Shown here: positions 8,409 through 17,419 of the stretch, piece after piece
How the letters are laid out: every line of letters begins with the position of its first letter
How positions within the stretch are numbered: position 1 is the first letter of the stretch
NCBI RefSeq assembly: GCF_003390335.1
Contig: NZ_QUOU01000001.1
Coordinates: 744,001 to 808,000, forward strand
Origin: Thalassotalea euphylliae
GTDB taxonomy: Bacteria > Pseudomonadota > Gammaproteobacteria > Enterobacterales > Alteromonadaceae
Length of the DNA stretch: 64,000 nucleotides
Direction of reading: 5' to 3'
Program-made: the position numbers and the translations under genes
Notes under the pieces: generated by a model
The model's input: the letters and a program-made list of their open reading frames with translations, nothing else
Database searches by the model: none
Told to the model about the DNA's origin: nothing

Positions 8409-9569
8409 ATGACAACACTATTTGAAATTTTTATCCGATTTTTGACTTTAGGCTGCACTAGCTTTGGCGGGCCAGCGGCTCATATTGGTTACTTTCAGCA
8501 AGCATTCGTGCAACAACACAAATGGCTTAGCCAACAAGAATTCGGTAATTTAGTGGCTTTAAGCCAGTTTTTGCCTGGCCCGGGCTCTAGCCAAGTAGGC
8601 TTTGCCATTGGCTGTCATCGCGCTGGCGTACTCGGTGGGATTACTGCATTTATTGCATTTACACTGCCGTCAGTTGTCCTCATGTTATTACTCTTTTTTG
8701 TCGGCTTAGAATTTGCGAATTCACAAACCTTCATCGGTGTGGTTACTGGCTTAAAACTTTTGGCCGTAGTGGTAGTGGCTGATGCAATTGCGACCATGGC
8801 CAAGAGTTTTTGTCAGCAGCGCTGGCAGCAATGCTTGGCATTGGCAAGTGCGATCATTTTGGTGCTTTCACCATTACCAGCAATGCAGCTAGTGATAATC
8901 ATTGGTGGCGCGATTATTGGTCGCAGCTTTTTTAGTGCAAGCGATACGCCAGTGGGAAATACAGCATCAGCCACTCGTCAAAGATTAAACTGGCCAGTGT
9001 TTATCGCTTTTTCAGTATTGCTTGTTGCTGGCGTCGCGATCAGTGGTGGTAGCCAATTAGTGCAAATCATTAAAGATTTTTACGTGGCAGGAAGTTTAGT
9101 GTTTGGTGGTGGCCACGTCGTACTACCACTATTGCAGGAGGCGGTCGCTGGCACACTTGAACAAAGTGAATTTCTGATTGGCTACGCAGCGGCGCAAGCT
9201 TTACCAGGGCCAATGTTTACCTTGGCGACATACCTAGGGGCGAGTATGTTAGAAAGCGCCCCTGTGCTTGGCGCCATTGCGGCAACGCTGGCGATTTTTT
9301 TACCGGGTTTTTTGCTTATTTTGGCCTTTCAATCAGTTTGGCAAGCATATGCCGCTGATCCCAAAATAGCGGGGAGTTTGTCGGGCGTTAATGCCGCCGT
9401 TGTTGGTTTACTGTTAGCCGCTTTCTATCAACCTGTGCTGGTGTCGGCGATTTCCGGCTGGCTTGATGGCGCTATTGCCTTGATTGGCTTATGGTTATTA
9501 AGAGGCTTAAAAGTGCCTGTTATTGTACTCGTGCTGTGCTTTGCTGGCCTAGGTATTTTATTGGTATAG
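8409..9569 (+). CDS. chrA: ChrA chromate efflux transporter
   Basis: Membrane transporter of the CHR superfamily, which exports chromate and possibly related oxyanions. The 386 residues contain the two homologous CHR halves. The first carries SFGGPAAHIGYF and the LPGPGSSQVGFAIG motif; the second carries FGGGHVVLPLLQEAV and ALPGPMFTLATYLG. This is a normal full-length (bidomain) ChrA. About ten hydrophobic segments are visible. It is a single gene with 155 bp upstream and no chrB-like regulator nearby. Whether it truly exports chromate cannot be read from the sequence. Confidence 0.92.
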   Translation: MTTLFEIFIRFLTLGCTSFGGPAAHIGYFQQAFVQQHKWLSQQEFGNLVALSQFLPGPGSSQVGFAIGCHRAGVLGGITAFIAFTLPSVVLMLLLFFVGLEFANSQTFIGVVTGLKLLAVVVVADAIATMAKSFCQQRWQQCLALASAIILVLSPLPAMQLVIIIGGAIIGRSFFSASDTPVGNTASATRQRLNWPVFIAFSVLLVAGVAISGGSQLVQIIKDFYVAGSLVFGGGHVVLPLLQEAVAGTLEQSEFLIGYAAAQALPGPMFTLATYLGASMLESAPVLGAIAATLAIFLPGFLLILAFQSVWQAYAADPKIAGSLSGVNAAVVGLLLAAFYQPVLVSAISGWLDGAIALIGLWLLRGLKVPVIVLVLCFAGLGILLV

Positions 9570-9675
9570 CTGTTTGCTATGGCAGTTCACTTTATTTCGC
9601 TCAGAATGGGAGCTGAGTTCGCACTGGATAACCGCAGGGTGAAAGCTAAAAAACTAATGATGGGGTAAAAGTAAA

Positions 9676-10101
9676 ATGATCTCGAATGATCGTTTGAAAT
9701 TGTATTATGCGACATCTATTGTCGGGTTGCTCATTGCCGTACTCGGCTTTGCTTATAACACTTGGCGGCTCGAGTTAAGTGAGCATAATTCAACCGTTAG
9801 AACTGCGGCGTTTGAACTGATTATTGCGACTGCTGAGCTAGAGCAAAATATTTTTGCAGCGGTATACGATGATGATCCCATTGCTGGCTCGCCGCGCATC
9901 GGCTGGGTGAAGGTTGGTTTGATTGAACAGCTTAGCGTTTTAATCGATCCCAAAGTAGAAATGGCTGCTATTGAACTAAAAAAAGTATGGGCGAGTAATT
10001 GGAGTACGCTTACACAGGATAAACAGTCACTGACAGCGGTTGAACAGCAGCTGGTCGTGCTTCAAAGTGAACTCAAACAAGTACTCAAGTCACTGAACTA
10101 A
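9676..10101 (+). CDS. Hypothetical membrane-anchored protein
   Basis: A 141-residue protein with one N-terminal membrane helix (about 10-27, IVGLLIAVLGFAY) and a soluble, mostly helical C-terminal region rich in Glu, Leu and Gln. This suggests a type II membrane protein with a periplasmic or cytoplasmic helical domain. The ATG follows a GGGGTAAAAGTAAA stretch that can serve as ribosome-binding site. I do not recognise the family. It lies between chrA and a LURP-one protein, all on the plus strand, but the gaps near 100 bp do not demonstrate an operon. Confidence 0.7.
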   Translation: MISNDRLKLYYATSIVGLLIAVLGFAYNTWRLELSEHNSTVRTAAFELIIATAELEQNIFAAVYDDDPIAGSPRIGWVKVGLIEQLSVLIDPKVEMAAIELKKVWASNWSTLTQDKQSLTAVEQQLVVLQSELKQVLKSLN

Positions 10102-10198
10102 ACCAAGCCAATAAGTGAAGCCATTAAACCAAGCCACTAAAACAAGTGACTAAACTGACAAGAACAACAATCAATAGAATAGGGAGATTATTAATACT

Positions 10199-10696
10199 GT
10201 GCGTTATACCATGAAGCAAAAGTTACTGTCTTTTCGAGACAGCTTTAAAATTTTTGATGAAGATGATCAGTTAGCGTTTATTGCCAAAGGAGGCTTTTTC
10301 AGTATCCGAAAAGGGCTCACCCTTATGTTACCTGATGAAACTCAAGTCGCCCGCATTAAGCAAAAACTTATCGCTTGGAAACCAACTTTTTATATCACGC
10401 TAGCAACAGGCGAGTGCTGCAAAATAAAAAAATGCTTTTGGCCGTTGTTTACTAGTCGCTTTGTCTTAACTACACCTAAAGCACAAGTGACGATTGAAGG
10501 GGACTTGTTGTCTCATGAATATCAATTTAGTGTTGATGGCGAGGAAATAGCTTATGTTTCGAAACGCTGGTTTAGCCTAGGCGATAGCTATGGCATTGAA
10601 ATCAAATACGAAGGAGATATTCCGCTAATGCTCGCTGCTGCGGCAACGATAGATTTAGTGAACCACAATGATGGCGGTGCATTTGACAGCGATTAG
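10199..10696 (+). CDS. LURP-one-related (DUF567/Tubby-like fold) protein
   Basis: A 165-residue protein of the LURP-one-related family, a Tubby-like beta barrel of unclear function in bacteria. Seen in the sequence: MKQKLLSFRDSFKIFDEDDQ, the repeated pattern of short beta strands, and the ISYVSKRW-like strand (EIAYVSKRWFSLGDSYGIEI) with the closing segment MLAAAATIDLVNHND that is typical of the family end. The start is either the GTG at 10199, 12 bp after AGGGAG, or the ATG four codons later; GTG gives the better spacing. It is probably cytoplasmic. No partner is evident. Confidence 0.8.
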   Translation: MRYTMKQKLLSFRDSFKIFDEDDQLAFIAKGGFFSIRKGLTLMLPDETQVARIKQKLIAWKPTFYITLATGECCKIKKCFWPLFTSRFVLTTPKAQVTIEGDLLSHEYQFSVDGEEIAYVSKRWFSLGDSYGIEIKYEGDIPLMLAAAATIDLVNHNDGGAFDSD

Positions 10697-10795
10697 TCAT
10701 TACCGTATCAGCGGTTAAAACTTAACAATATATCGCGATAAGGGTGCCGATTGATAAGGGGAGCAGGTTATCGCGATATTTGTGCGTGTTTGCTA

Positions 10796-10966
10796 TTAAT
10801 TCGTGACGTACATCATCACCAGTAAGAAGCCCAGCAATAAACCGTTTAACCCCAAAATAAAGGCAAACCCTTTCAATCCGTCTTTCGCGCTGAAGCCTTT
10901 TTGATTTAGGTACAGCCACCAAATGCTGCACATCAAAATGGGTAGTAAAAAGAATAATTTAATCAT
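10796..10966 (-). CDS. Small 56-residue two-helix membrane protein, unknown
   Basis: A 56-codon ORF on the minus strand just downstream (73 bp) of ampG. It begins MIKLFFLLPILMCSIWWLYL, a membrane helix, then has a short basic/Gly loop (NQKGFSAKDGLKG) and a second helix ending VMMYVTN. This two-helix hairpin pattern is very unlikely to arise from a random frame. No good Shine-Dalgarno site precedes the ATG, so it may be translated from the ampG transcript by read-through or re-initiation. I know no function for it. Confidence 0.55.
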   Translation of the reverse strand: MIKLFFLLPILMCSIWWLYLNQKGFSAKDGLKGFAFILGLNGLLLGFLLVMMYVTN

Positions 10967-11039
10967 GTAGTTAATGCTTTGTTTTTTCTAATCATAGAGC
11001 AAAAGCAGAGGTTTGCCTACTTTGCTTAGCTTGTTTTGC

Positions 11040-12689
11040 CTAGCTTGCTTTGCACTTGTCTGGTGTCGATTCGTTTTGCTCGATTAACGCTTTTAGTGGT
11101 TTTCGAATACTGTATAAAAACAACAAACTCGGGATCACCATCATCGCAGTTAATACAAAGAATAGCGCCCAATTACCGTCTAACCAGTCAACTACTATGC
11201 CCGAATATGAGCCGAGCATCACCCGCCCAAAGGTGCCTAGCGATGCCATCAAGGCATATTGGCTGGCGGTAAAACTCTTATTGCATAGCACAGATAAGAG
11301 TGCCACAAACGCCACCGAGCCCCATGCAGAAGTAAAGCCGTCAACAAATACCGTCAGTGCGAAAAGCCATTTTACTGGCCCCATGACGGCCATGACGGAA
11401 AACAGCAAGTTGCTGGCTGACATGGCAATGCCACCAATAAACAACCCTTTTAAGATACCGTAGCGAATGGTAAAGACACTGCCAATCAATGAGAAAACGA
11501 TGGTCGTGCCCCAATTGATCAATTTTGAATAATACGCAATATCTTCATTGGAAAAGCCCACTTCGCGATAAAAGACTATCGACATTCTACCAAGGTACGC
11601 TTCGCCAAGCTTGAATAGGAAAATAAACATTAAAATCGACAGTGCCAAACGCACGCCGTTGCGTTGGAAAAACTCTTGAATGGGCGCCACTAGGGTCGCT
11701 AGTAGCCAAGCAGTCAGTCGAGCGATGATATCTGTGTTATTGTTGTTAGCGAGGATGACGAGGCTTTGTGGCTCACCGGTGTTAACCTTGACTGTGCCGA
11801 CTGCTTGATTAAGTTTACTCAGCTGGCGAGCAAAAAGTGTAATCATAACGACAACCGCAACACTGGCGATGCCAAATTGATATTGTCCATCGATAAACTC
11901 AGGCCAGCCGGGGTAGTCGATATTGGCGTAGACAATCGTGAGCATAATCAGGGGCAGAAGCAGTAAAATTCCCATACTTTGGCGGCGATAATTAGGCAGT
12001 ACGCTCAAATAGTCCTGCTGAATCTGATTGAGCGCTTGCTCTCGCTGACTCGCTGGCTCGTTGACAACAAGTGCTGTGACCGACAAAGCCGCCATCATCA
12101 AGGCGAGCACCATAAACACTTCTGACCATTGCCAATTCGGTGAGCTGACTAAAATAAAAGGGATACTGCCAAGGCCAGCATATCCGGTCCACCAACCGGC
12201 GGTTGCCATGGCAGAGCCTGCGGCCATTAATTCATTACTGTGGTCTTCGCCTTGGCTTAAAATATCAATGCGGTAGGCGTCGATAGCGATATCTTGAGTG
12301 GCACCACTGACTGCCAGACACAAACCAAACAGCGCCATTAGGCTTAACTGGTTGGTTACATCCAGTGTGCTGAGTTGCAGCGCACATAAACAAATGAATA
12401 ATTGCGTCGTGAATATCCAACTGCGTCTAAGCCCAAGCTTGGCGGTGAGCAGAGGGATTTTGAGCCGATCGGCCAAGGGAGACCACAAGAAATTAATACT
12501 GTAGGCGACAAAAATAAGCCCAAACAAGCCAATGCTCGAGCGCGATAACCCTTCGTCTTTTAGCCAGCCAGTCATGGCTGAGCCTATCATTACCCAAGGA
12601 AAGCCACTGGCAATGCCAAAGCAAAAAACGGTAAGTAAACGGCGATCTTGAAAGTAGCGCAGGGATTGAAATAACGAGCGAGCGGGCAT
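11040..12689 (-). CDS. ampG: AmpG-family muropeptide MFS transporter
   Basis: Major-facilitator permease of the AmpG family, which imports anhydromuropeptides from the periplasm for cell-wall recycling. The 549 residues have many membrane helices. The family N-terminus is clear: FCFGIASGFPWVMIG, then GWLKDEGLSRSSIGLFGLIFVAYSINFLWSPL(A)DR. The loop GATQDIAIDAYRIDIL is the AmpG signature around helix 4. The length fits the long AmpG variants with about 14 helices. It is an isolated gene, followed on the same strand by a small membrane ORF. Confidence 0.88.
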   Translation of the reverse strand: MPARSLFQSLRYFQDRRLLTVFCFGIASGFPWVMIGSAMTGWLKDEGLSRSSIGLFGLIFVAYSINFLWSPLADRLKIPLLTAKLGLRRSWIFTTQLFICLCALQLSTLDVTNQLSLMALFGLCLAVSGATQDIAIDAYRIDILSQGEDHSNELMAAGSAMATAGWWTGYAGLGSIPFILVSSPNWQWSEVFMVLALMMAALSVTALVVNEPASQREQALNQIQQDYLSVLPNYRRQSMGILLLLPLIMLTIVYANIDYPGWPEFIDGQYQFGIASVAVVVMITLFARQLSKLNQAVGTVKVNTGEPQSLVILANNNNTDIIARLTAWLLATLVAPIQEFFQRNGVRLALSILMFIFLFKLGEAYLGRMSIVFYREVGFSNEDIAYYSKLINWGTTIVFSLIGSVFTIRYGILKGLFIGGIAMSASNLLFSVMAVMGPVKWLFALTVFVDGFTSAWGSVAFVALLSVLCNKSFTASQYALMASLGTFGRVMLGSYSGIVVDWLDGNWALFFVLTAMMVIPSLLFLYSIRKPLKALIEQNESTPDKCKAS

Positions 12690-12785
12690 ACGGCACTAGA
12701 GTTGAGAATAGAGCGCTAAGCCTATCAAACTGTGCTAGTGGAAAAAAGCGATTATTGTTATTGGGTTAGTAATAGTGAGTGCTGT

Positions 12786-13115
12786 TTAGGGCAAAGGGCG
12801 CCAGCCCACGCAATCTATTGGGTAGCTGCCTTTATCGGCGAAAAAATCCAAGCATGTATTGATTTCGCTTTTAAAGAATAAATCGGTATTGAGCGCTTGT
12901 GCACCATGTAAGCTAATCTCGTGCATTAAGTGCCAAAATACACGCTCTTTGGCATTACCTGGGGTTTCGTCATTAACACTATATAATGTCCACTCTTCCA
13001 TGGTATCGACAATAAACTTGTCGAGCTCGGTATAGTGAAGTGTGCGCTCAAAAACGGCCGTTATATAGGCCTGGATCTGCTTAATTTTTTCATTGATAAA
13101 CTGCTCAATTATCAT
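12786..13115 (-). CDS. Hypothetical cytoplasmic protein
   Basis: A protein of 109 residues from the ATG at 13115, which has AAGAG eight bases upstream. A longer frame from a TTG six codons earlier is less likely. It begins MIIEQFINEKIKQIQAYIT and is helical and acidic, with a Trp-rich middle (MEEWTLYSV, ERVFWHLMHE) and the ending CVGWRPLP. No signal peptide or membrane helix is visible. I do not recognise the family. It lies between ampG and ppiA on the same strand with sizeable gaps. Confidence 0.65.
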   Translation of the reverse strand: MIIEQFINEKIKQIQAYITAVFERTLHYTELDKFIVDTMEEWTLYSVNDETPGNAKERVFWHLMHEISLHGAQALNTDLFFKSEINTCLDFFADKGSYPIDCVGWRPLP

Positions 13116-13498
13116 GATGATTACTCTTGCCAACGATATAAGTATTGTTTAGAAAAGCCGCTTCAGTATTAGGCTCGATAATGATTATTATTTAACTTAG
13201 TTATTGACCAACATCTGACAGTTGTCAAAGTAAGGGGCTAAATTATCATACAATCTTGACACTTGTCAGGTATAAAAGTTTGATATATAACAAACTTTTA
13301 CTTTTTTTGCTTCGATTGTCGCTGATCGATATAGCAGAAAAGCGAGATCTGTACTGATGCGCTATGATGTTAATGCCTTGTAAAGACAAACGACGTTGCG
13401 GTAAGAAGTTGGGGTGTAGTGAGATGCCATCTTGATGGTACTCATTCATTGAGCACCATCAAGGTTAGAGGGGGAGTGTGGGGCCGCGAACAGCTAGC
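13116..13498. other. Intergenic region upstream of the hypothetical gene and downstream of ppiA
   Basis: About 380 bp without a convincing gene. Near its left end are two copies of TGACA/TTGTCA-like text around 13210-13270 (CTGACAGTTGTCA and TTGACACTTGTCA), possible regulatory sites for the hypothetical gene. Its right part contains the inverted repeat reported separately. A minus-strand 67-codon frame at 13246-13449 has no ribosome-binding site or protein-like composition. Confidence 0.4.
13432..13462 (-). terminator. Inverted repeat downstream of ppiA
   Basis: TTGATGGTACTCA and TGAGCACCATCAA form a 13-bp stem with one A-C mismatch and a 5-nt loop. It sits 36 bp beyond the ppiA stop codon. 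There is no T-run after it on either strand, so it may be a weak terminator or an RNA-stability hairpin. Confidence 0.4.
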
Positions 13499-14086
13499 TT
13501 ACTCTGCGGGAAGCAATGTTGCCTTGATAAGCATCATTGGTTCAACGGGCACATCGTCCCAGCCGGTCAGCTCATGGTATGCCGTTGGCGAGCTGCCCAT
13601 CGCCTCAACGACTTCCATACCTTCAACTACACTGCCAAATACGGCATAGCCCCATTGACGACCAGGATCTAAATTGGTGTTGTCAGCTAAGTTGAAGAAA
13701 AACTGGCGATTCGCGGTATGAGGGCGGCTTTCTTTGGCCATGGCGATGGTGCCTGCTTCATTTTTTAAACCATTGCCTGACTCATTGACGATATCGGGCA
13801 GTGTTTTTAGGTGTGTAAAGTCTTTGTCGTAGCCGCCACCTTGCACGATAAAGTCTTCGATGGCGCGGTGAAAAATGGTGTTATCAAAGTCTCCTTGGAC
13901 AACGTACGTCAAAAAGTTATCGACGGTTAGCGGCGCTTTGACCCGATCTAGCTCGACGATAATGTCCCCCTTCGAGGTTTCCAATTTTACTTTTGGAAAT
14001 AAATTATCTGGGTCAATGGCTAAATTTTTTGCACTCGTCATGGTGCTAAGCATCAATAAAATCGTGGCGATAAATAGTTTGAACAT
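13499..14086 (-). CDS. ppiA: Periplasmic peptidyl-prolyl cis-trans isomerase (cyclophilin)
   Basis: Cyclophilin-type prolyl isomerase that assists folding of exported proteins. The 195 residues start with a signal peptide (MFKLFIATILLMLSTMTSA-K). The cyclophilin core follows: VKLETSKGDIIVELD, TIFHRAIEDFIVQGGGYD (the catalytic FHR and QGG), MAKESRPHTANRQFFFNLADN and YAVFGSVVEGMEVV. Bacterial PpiA has the same compact layout. It is the last gene of a minus-strand run rlmG-yajG-ppiA with a 22-bp gap to yajG, so it is probably co-transcribed with yajG. Confidence 0.93.
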   Translation of the reverse strand: MFKLFIATILLMLSTMTSAKNLAIDPDNLFPKVKLETSKGDIIVELDRVKAPLTVDNFLTYVVQGDFDNTIFHRAIEDFIVQGGGYDKDFTHLKTLPDIVNESGNGLKNEAGTIAMAKESRPHTANRQFFFNLADNTNLDPGRQWGYAVFGSVVEGMEVVEAMGSSPTAYHELTGWDDVPVEPMMLIKATLLPAE

Positions 14087-14108
14087 GCTTACTCCCTAAG
14101 TGCTGCTA

Positions 14109-14795
14109 TTAATGGTTGTTTTGCATAAATGCAATCAGTTCGGGGTGATTGGCGAGATCGCTAATTACTTTACCGAGCTGTTGATTGAGGTCACGCTCTA
14201 ATACCGCCACATCTGCGCTAATTGGGCCGTTACTTTTACCTTTTGAGGTGAGTACTTGGCTGTAAGTTTTATCACCTTTGGTAATATTTATCAGTAGTCG
14301 AATTTCACTGCTGGCTTGATACTTGACCAAGGATTGCTGAACGCTAACTAAGGCTTTTTCAATCGACACTGTCATTGCCGTTGCGCCATCTTGTGTATTA
14401 GGTTCTTGCGTGGCGAGCCCTTGCGCTGTTAAGTACTGGTTCAAGCTCGCGTTTAACGCATCAGGTAAAGACTGAGCTGGTGAGAACAACTCCGCTGGCT
14501 TGCCTTTGCGTAATATCTGAATTAAATGATTACTGGTTCTCAGGTCAATAACGTTCAGCGAAATCTGCTTGCCACTGTAGATTGGGGTTGCCGATTGACT
14601 GATTTGCGGAGCAACAATGACTTGTGAAGGTTTGGTGCTACAGGCGGCTAGTAAGGTCATAAGCGATGCACTGACGAGGGCGCAAGTCATTTTCCTGCGG
14701 CTTTTGAGTGATTGGCTTAGCTTGAACATTTGGCCTGTTTTGTACCTTTGACCGAACGTGAATATTGAGCGCAGCAGCGCTGAAAAATAAGACAC
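14109..14795 (-). CDS. yajG: YajG-family lipoprotein
   Basis: Putative outer-membrane lipoprotein of the YajG family. The lipobox LLAAC is clear, with Cys at about residue 52 from the annotated start. The mature part begins with the family pattern IVAPQISQS...YSGKQISLNVIDLRTSNHLI and ends in a helical tail. The start is ambiguous. A GTG at 14795 has an excellent AAGGAG five bases upstream but gives a 51-residue pre-lipobox region. ATGs at 14729 and 14690 give normal signal peptides but weaker ribosome-binding sites. The gene follows rlmG by 9 bp and ppiA follows by 22 bp. Confidence 0.85.
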   Translation of the reverse strand: MSYFSALLRSIFTFGQRYKTGQMFKLSQSLKSRRKMTCALVSASLMTLLAACSTKPSQVIVAPQISQSATPIYSGKQISLNVIDLRTSNHLIQILRKGKPAELFSPAQSLPDALNASLNQYLTAQGLATQEPNTQDGATAMTVSIEKALVSVQQSLVKYQASSEIRLLINITKGDKTYSQVLTSKGKSNGPISADVAVLERDLNQQLGKVISDLANHPELIAFMQNNH

Positions 14796-14804
14796 ATTAG
14801 CTCC

Positions 14805-16007
14805 TTAACGTTTAATACTTGATAACACGACAAACTTTTTATTACTGGCAATGGTTTTACAGTTGCTAAACACGCGTTGTAGCTTGACGTGATAACCCAA
14901 TTGACGATTACCAATAATGCGCAGTTCGCCGCCAGGCTTCAACACGCGTTTGGCATCGTTGAACATTTGCCATGCAATATGATCGGTAGTGGCGTGTTGT
15001 TGATGAAACGGCGGGTTACAGACGATGATATCAGCGCTGTTGCTGGCCTCTAACGTTAGACAATCATCAGCGCTGAAGTGGCATTGCTTATGCGCCGTTG
15101 GTAAATTCTCGCGAATATTTTGCTCGGCACTGGCAACGGCCATAAAGGATTCATCTTTAAACACCAGCGTTGCGCTTGGTTGCTTGGCCAGTAATGAAAG
15201 CCCCAATACGCCGTTACCACAGCCCAGATCAATCGCTCGCTGACCCGGTTTTAACGCTGGTAAATGTTCCAGTAAAAAGCGTGCGCCAATGTCTAAACTG
15301 TCGCGAGAGAATACACCAGCTAAGTTGTGAATAGAAAAGTTATGATCAGAGACATTATGAGCCGAAGGTGCTGACTGCTCGAAAATCAGTGGCCAAACAC
15401 AATCTTGATGCGCTAATGTTTTATGCGTGTGCTCAAGTTGTGAAAACACCAAGCGCGATTTTTTCTTTGCCAGCGATGTGCTAGTGGTGCCCAAGTACTT
15501 TTCAAACAGTTTAAGGGTCGAGGTGTGAATATCTTTTGCTCTGGCACCAGCGATAAAGGTTACCTTCTCGCTGTCGCCTGTTTGATCAGCATTGGCAGAG
15601 TAGGTATTGGCAATTAAACTCAGTTGATAGCTTAATAACGCATTGCTTTTGGGAATGCGATATAGAATTACATCGACTTTTGGCGGCAGTTCATCTAATG
15701 AAGTGAGTAAGTGAACATTTTCAGTGTTTAACTCGTTTTCATCTAAATTGTGTCGACAGCCTTGGTGAGCTAGGTAAGAATCACTGACACTAAACACTTG
15801 GTGGTGTGACAAGTTAGCGGCGAGTGCGCCAAAGCTGTCATTAAAAACCAACACGCGCTTGGGGGATGTCAACAGGTCTTGTTGGCAATGAGATAGCAAG
15901 TACTCATCGGTCGCATCCCAAGCCTGTAAGCTGCGGTTAACTTGTTTAAGTGGAAAGCGAGATAAGCGCAGTGGCTGCTCGTCAAAAATAAATGGGCTTT
16001 GCATCAT
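14805..16007 (-). CDS. rlmG: 23S rRNA m2G1835 methyltransferase RlmG
   Basis: SAM-dependent methyltransferase predicted to make N2-methylguanine at position 1835 of 23S rRNA. The N-terminal half is the degenerate methyltransferase-like domain. The C-terminal half has the SAM site AIDLGCGNGVLGLSLL and the catalytic NPPF motif (IIVCNPPFHQQH), typical of guanine-N2 enzymes of the RlmG/RsmC group. I use the ATG at 16007 (about 400 residues); the frame is open to a TTG 12 codons earlier, and a second ATG follows directly. It is the first gene of the rlmG-yajG-ppiA run. Confidence 0.92.
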   Translation of the reverse strand: MMQSPFIFDEQPLRLSRFPLKQVNRSLQAWDATDEYLLSHCQQDLLTSPKRVLVFNDSFGALAANLSHHQVFSVSDSYLAHQGCRHNLDENELNTENVHLLTSLDELPPKVDVILYRIPKSNALLSYQLSLIANTYSANADQTGDSEKVTFIAGARAKDIHTSTLKLFEKYLGTTSTSLAKKKSRLVFSQLEHTHKTLAHQDCVWPLIFEQSAPSAHNVSDHNFSIHNLAGVFSRDSLDIGARFLLEHLPALKPGQRAIDLGCGNGVLGLSLLAKQPSATLVFKDESFMAVASAEQNIRENLPTAHKQCHFSADDCLTLEASNSADIIVCNPPFHQQHATTDHIAWQMFNDAKRVLKPGGELRIIGNRQLGYHVKLQRVFSNCKTIASNKKFVVLSSIKR

Positions 16008-16155
16008 AGTCGGGGCACTAGTTAGAGCAAGAGTTGGGGGCAAGTATCGTGCTGCTAAGCGCCATCAAATGCTCTAAATGTAATTATCGGTCAATATTGC
16101 GGGTATTGTCGCAAATTCATCAGCTATCAGCCAAGAAAAATTCCTGCGACTCTGC

Positions 16156-16797
16156 TTGGCTTTTCATGAAACGCGCTTGCTGTGCAGGTCGTGTAGAAAT
16201 AGCACAGGGGAAAAACATATTAACATCACCGCACCCAATGCCAAGCTGACATTTGAACCCAGCTTTTTAGGCATGATGCAGGCTGAGCAGCTGTTTGAGT
16301 GCTTATCTCAAGAGCTTGCGTGGCGCCAAGACACTATTTTTGTTTACGGCCGAGCAGTAGCCATTCCGCGTTTACAGGCGTGGTACGGTGATAGCCAACA
16401 AGCTTACACATACTCAGGGCTAACACTGCAAGCACTGCCATGGACACAAAGTTTATATGAAGTTAAACAAGCCGTTGAGCATTATAGCGGTTGCCAGTTT
16501 AATAGCTGCTTAGCGAACTTGTACCGCGATGGTAATGACAGCGTGAGTTGGCACAGTGATGATGAACCTGAGCTAGGGCTAAACCCGGTGATCGCTTCTG
16601 TGTCGTTGGGGGCAAAACGCGACTTTCAACTCAAGCACAAAGTGCAAAATGAAAAGCTGACTGTGCCACTCAATAGTGGCAGTTTATTGTTGATGGCAGG
16701 CGAAACTCAGCACTATTGGCAGCATTGTATCGCCAAAACAAAGCGCGTAAAATCGCCGCGCATTAACCTCACGTTTCGGCACATTGTCATGCCTTAA
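16156..16797 (+). CDS. AlkB-like 2-oxoglutarate/Fe(II) dioxygenase
   Basis: Predicted oxidative demethylase of alkylated DNA or RNA bases (AlkB family, ALKBH2/3-like subgroup). The protein shows the substrate-lid text GRAVAIPRLQAWYGD, the iron motif HSDDEPELG (HxD), the family sequence VIASVSLGAKRDFQLKHK and the C-terminal His and Arg in HYWQHCIAKT...RINLTFRHI (RxxxxxR 2-oxoglutarate site). The start is unsure: the frame opens at a TTG and its first 25 residues do not look conserved, while the first ATG (16273) would cut into the domain. It is divergent from rlmG. Confidence 0.85.
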   Translation: MAFHETRLLCRSCRNSTGEKHINITAPNAKLTFEPSFLGMMQAEQLFECLSQELAWRQDTIFVYGRAVAIPRLQAWYGDSQQAYTYSGLTLQALPWTQSLYEVKQAVEHYSGCQFNSCLANLYRDGNDSVSWHSDDEPELGLNPVIASVSLGAKRDFQLKHKVQNEKLTVPLNSGSLLLMAGETQHYWQHCIAKTKRVKSPRINLTFRHIVMP

Positions 16798-17053
16798 CCG
16801 TTTCGTGGTAGGGGATTAACGAGCAATAGTTACAGGTGCAACAATCGCCAACTAAATTACCTTAGCTGCTAGCGAGTTAATGCCATTTACCTTGTGCTAA
16901 TTGCCAAAATGCTGGCACTTAGGGCGCGACAAACTAAACTTAATAGAAATGTGTTGTCGATCACCCAAGCAAATAGAGAGGTGAAACGTGAGATGAATAG
17001 CGAGGTAACAACCAATAAAATCAGTACCTGTGTAGTCCATTAAGGGAAAATAT

Positions 17054-17371
17054 ATGAATATAGCAACATCTATCGAGCAAAAACTGCTTTCAGCCTTCTC
17101 TCCTTTACACTTAGATGTGGTCAATGAAAGCCATCAGCACAATGTCGCGCCTGGTAGTGAATCACACTTTAAAGTGATTATTGTTTCTAAAAATTTTGAA
17201 GGTGAACGCCTGATCAAGCGTCATCGTGCGATTAATCAAGTGTTAGCAACAGAGCTGTCAGAGCACATTCACGCCTTGGCATTGCACACATACACAGAAA
17301 AAGAGTGGCAAGACTACTACGCCGATAACATCCCTCTTTCACCTGCCTGCCTCGGTGGTAGCAAACGCTAA
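17054..17371 (+). CDS. bolA: BolA-family protein
   Basis: Small BolA/IbaG-type protein, a partner of monothiol glutaredoxins in iron-sulfur and iron handling, with a KH-like fold proposed to bind nucleic acid. The 105 residues have the family core: VVNESHQHNVAPGSESHFKV (with the conserved His) and ERLIKRHRAINQVLATELSEHIHALALHTYTEKEW. Length matches BolA rather than the shorter IbaG. The ATG follows AAGGGAAAATAT. The gene is monocistronic and convergent with the large regulator gene downstream. Confidence 0.93.
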   Translation: MNIATSIEQKLLSAFSPLHLDVVNESHQHNVAPGSESHFKVIIVSKNFEGERLIKRHRAINQVLATELSEHIHALALHTYTEKEWQDYYADNIPLSPACLGGSKR

Positions 17372-17419
17372 TCTTTTTTCCCCTGCTGATAGCGCATAGG
17401 CCGATTAGCTAAGAGCCTT

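Noticed and set aside
10722..10931. 69-codon minus-strand frame
   Set aside because: It overlaps the better 56-codon membrane ORF in another frame, and its own composition is not protein-like.
13246..13449. 67-codon minus-strand frame between the hypothetical gene and ppiA
   Set aside because: No ribosome-binding site, no recognisable motif, and it runs through the inverted repeat downstream of ppiA.
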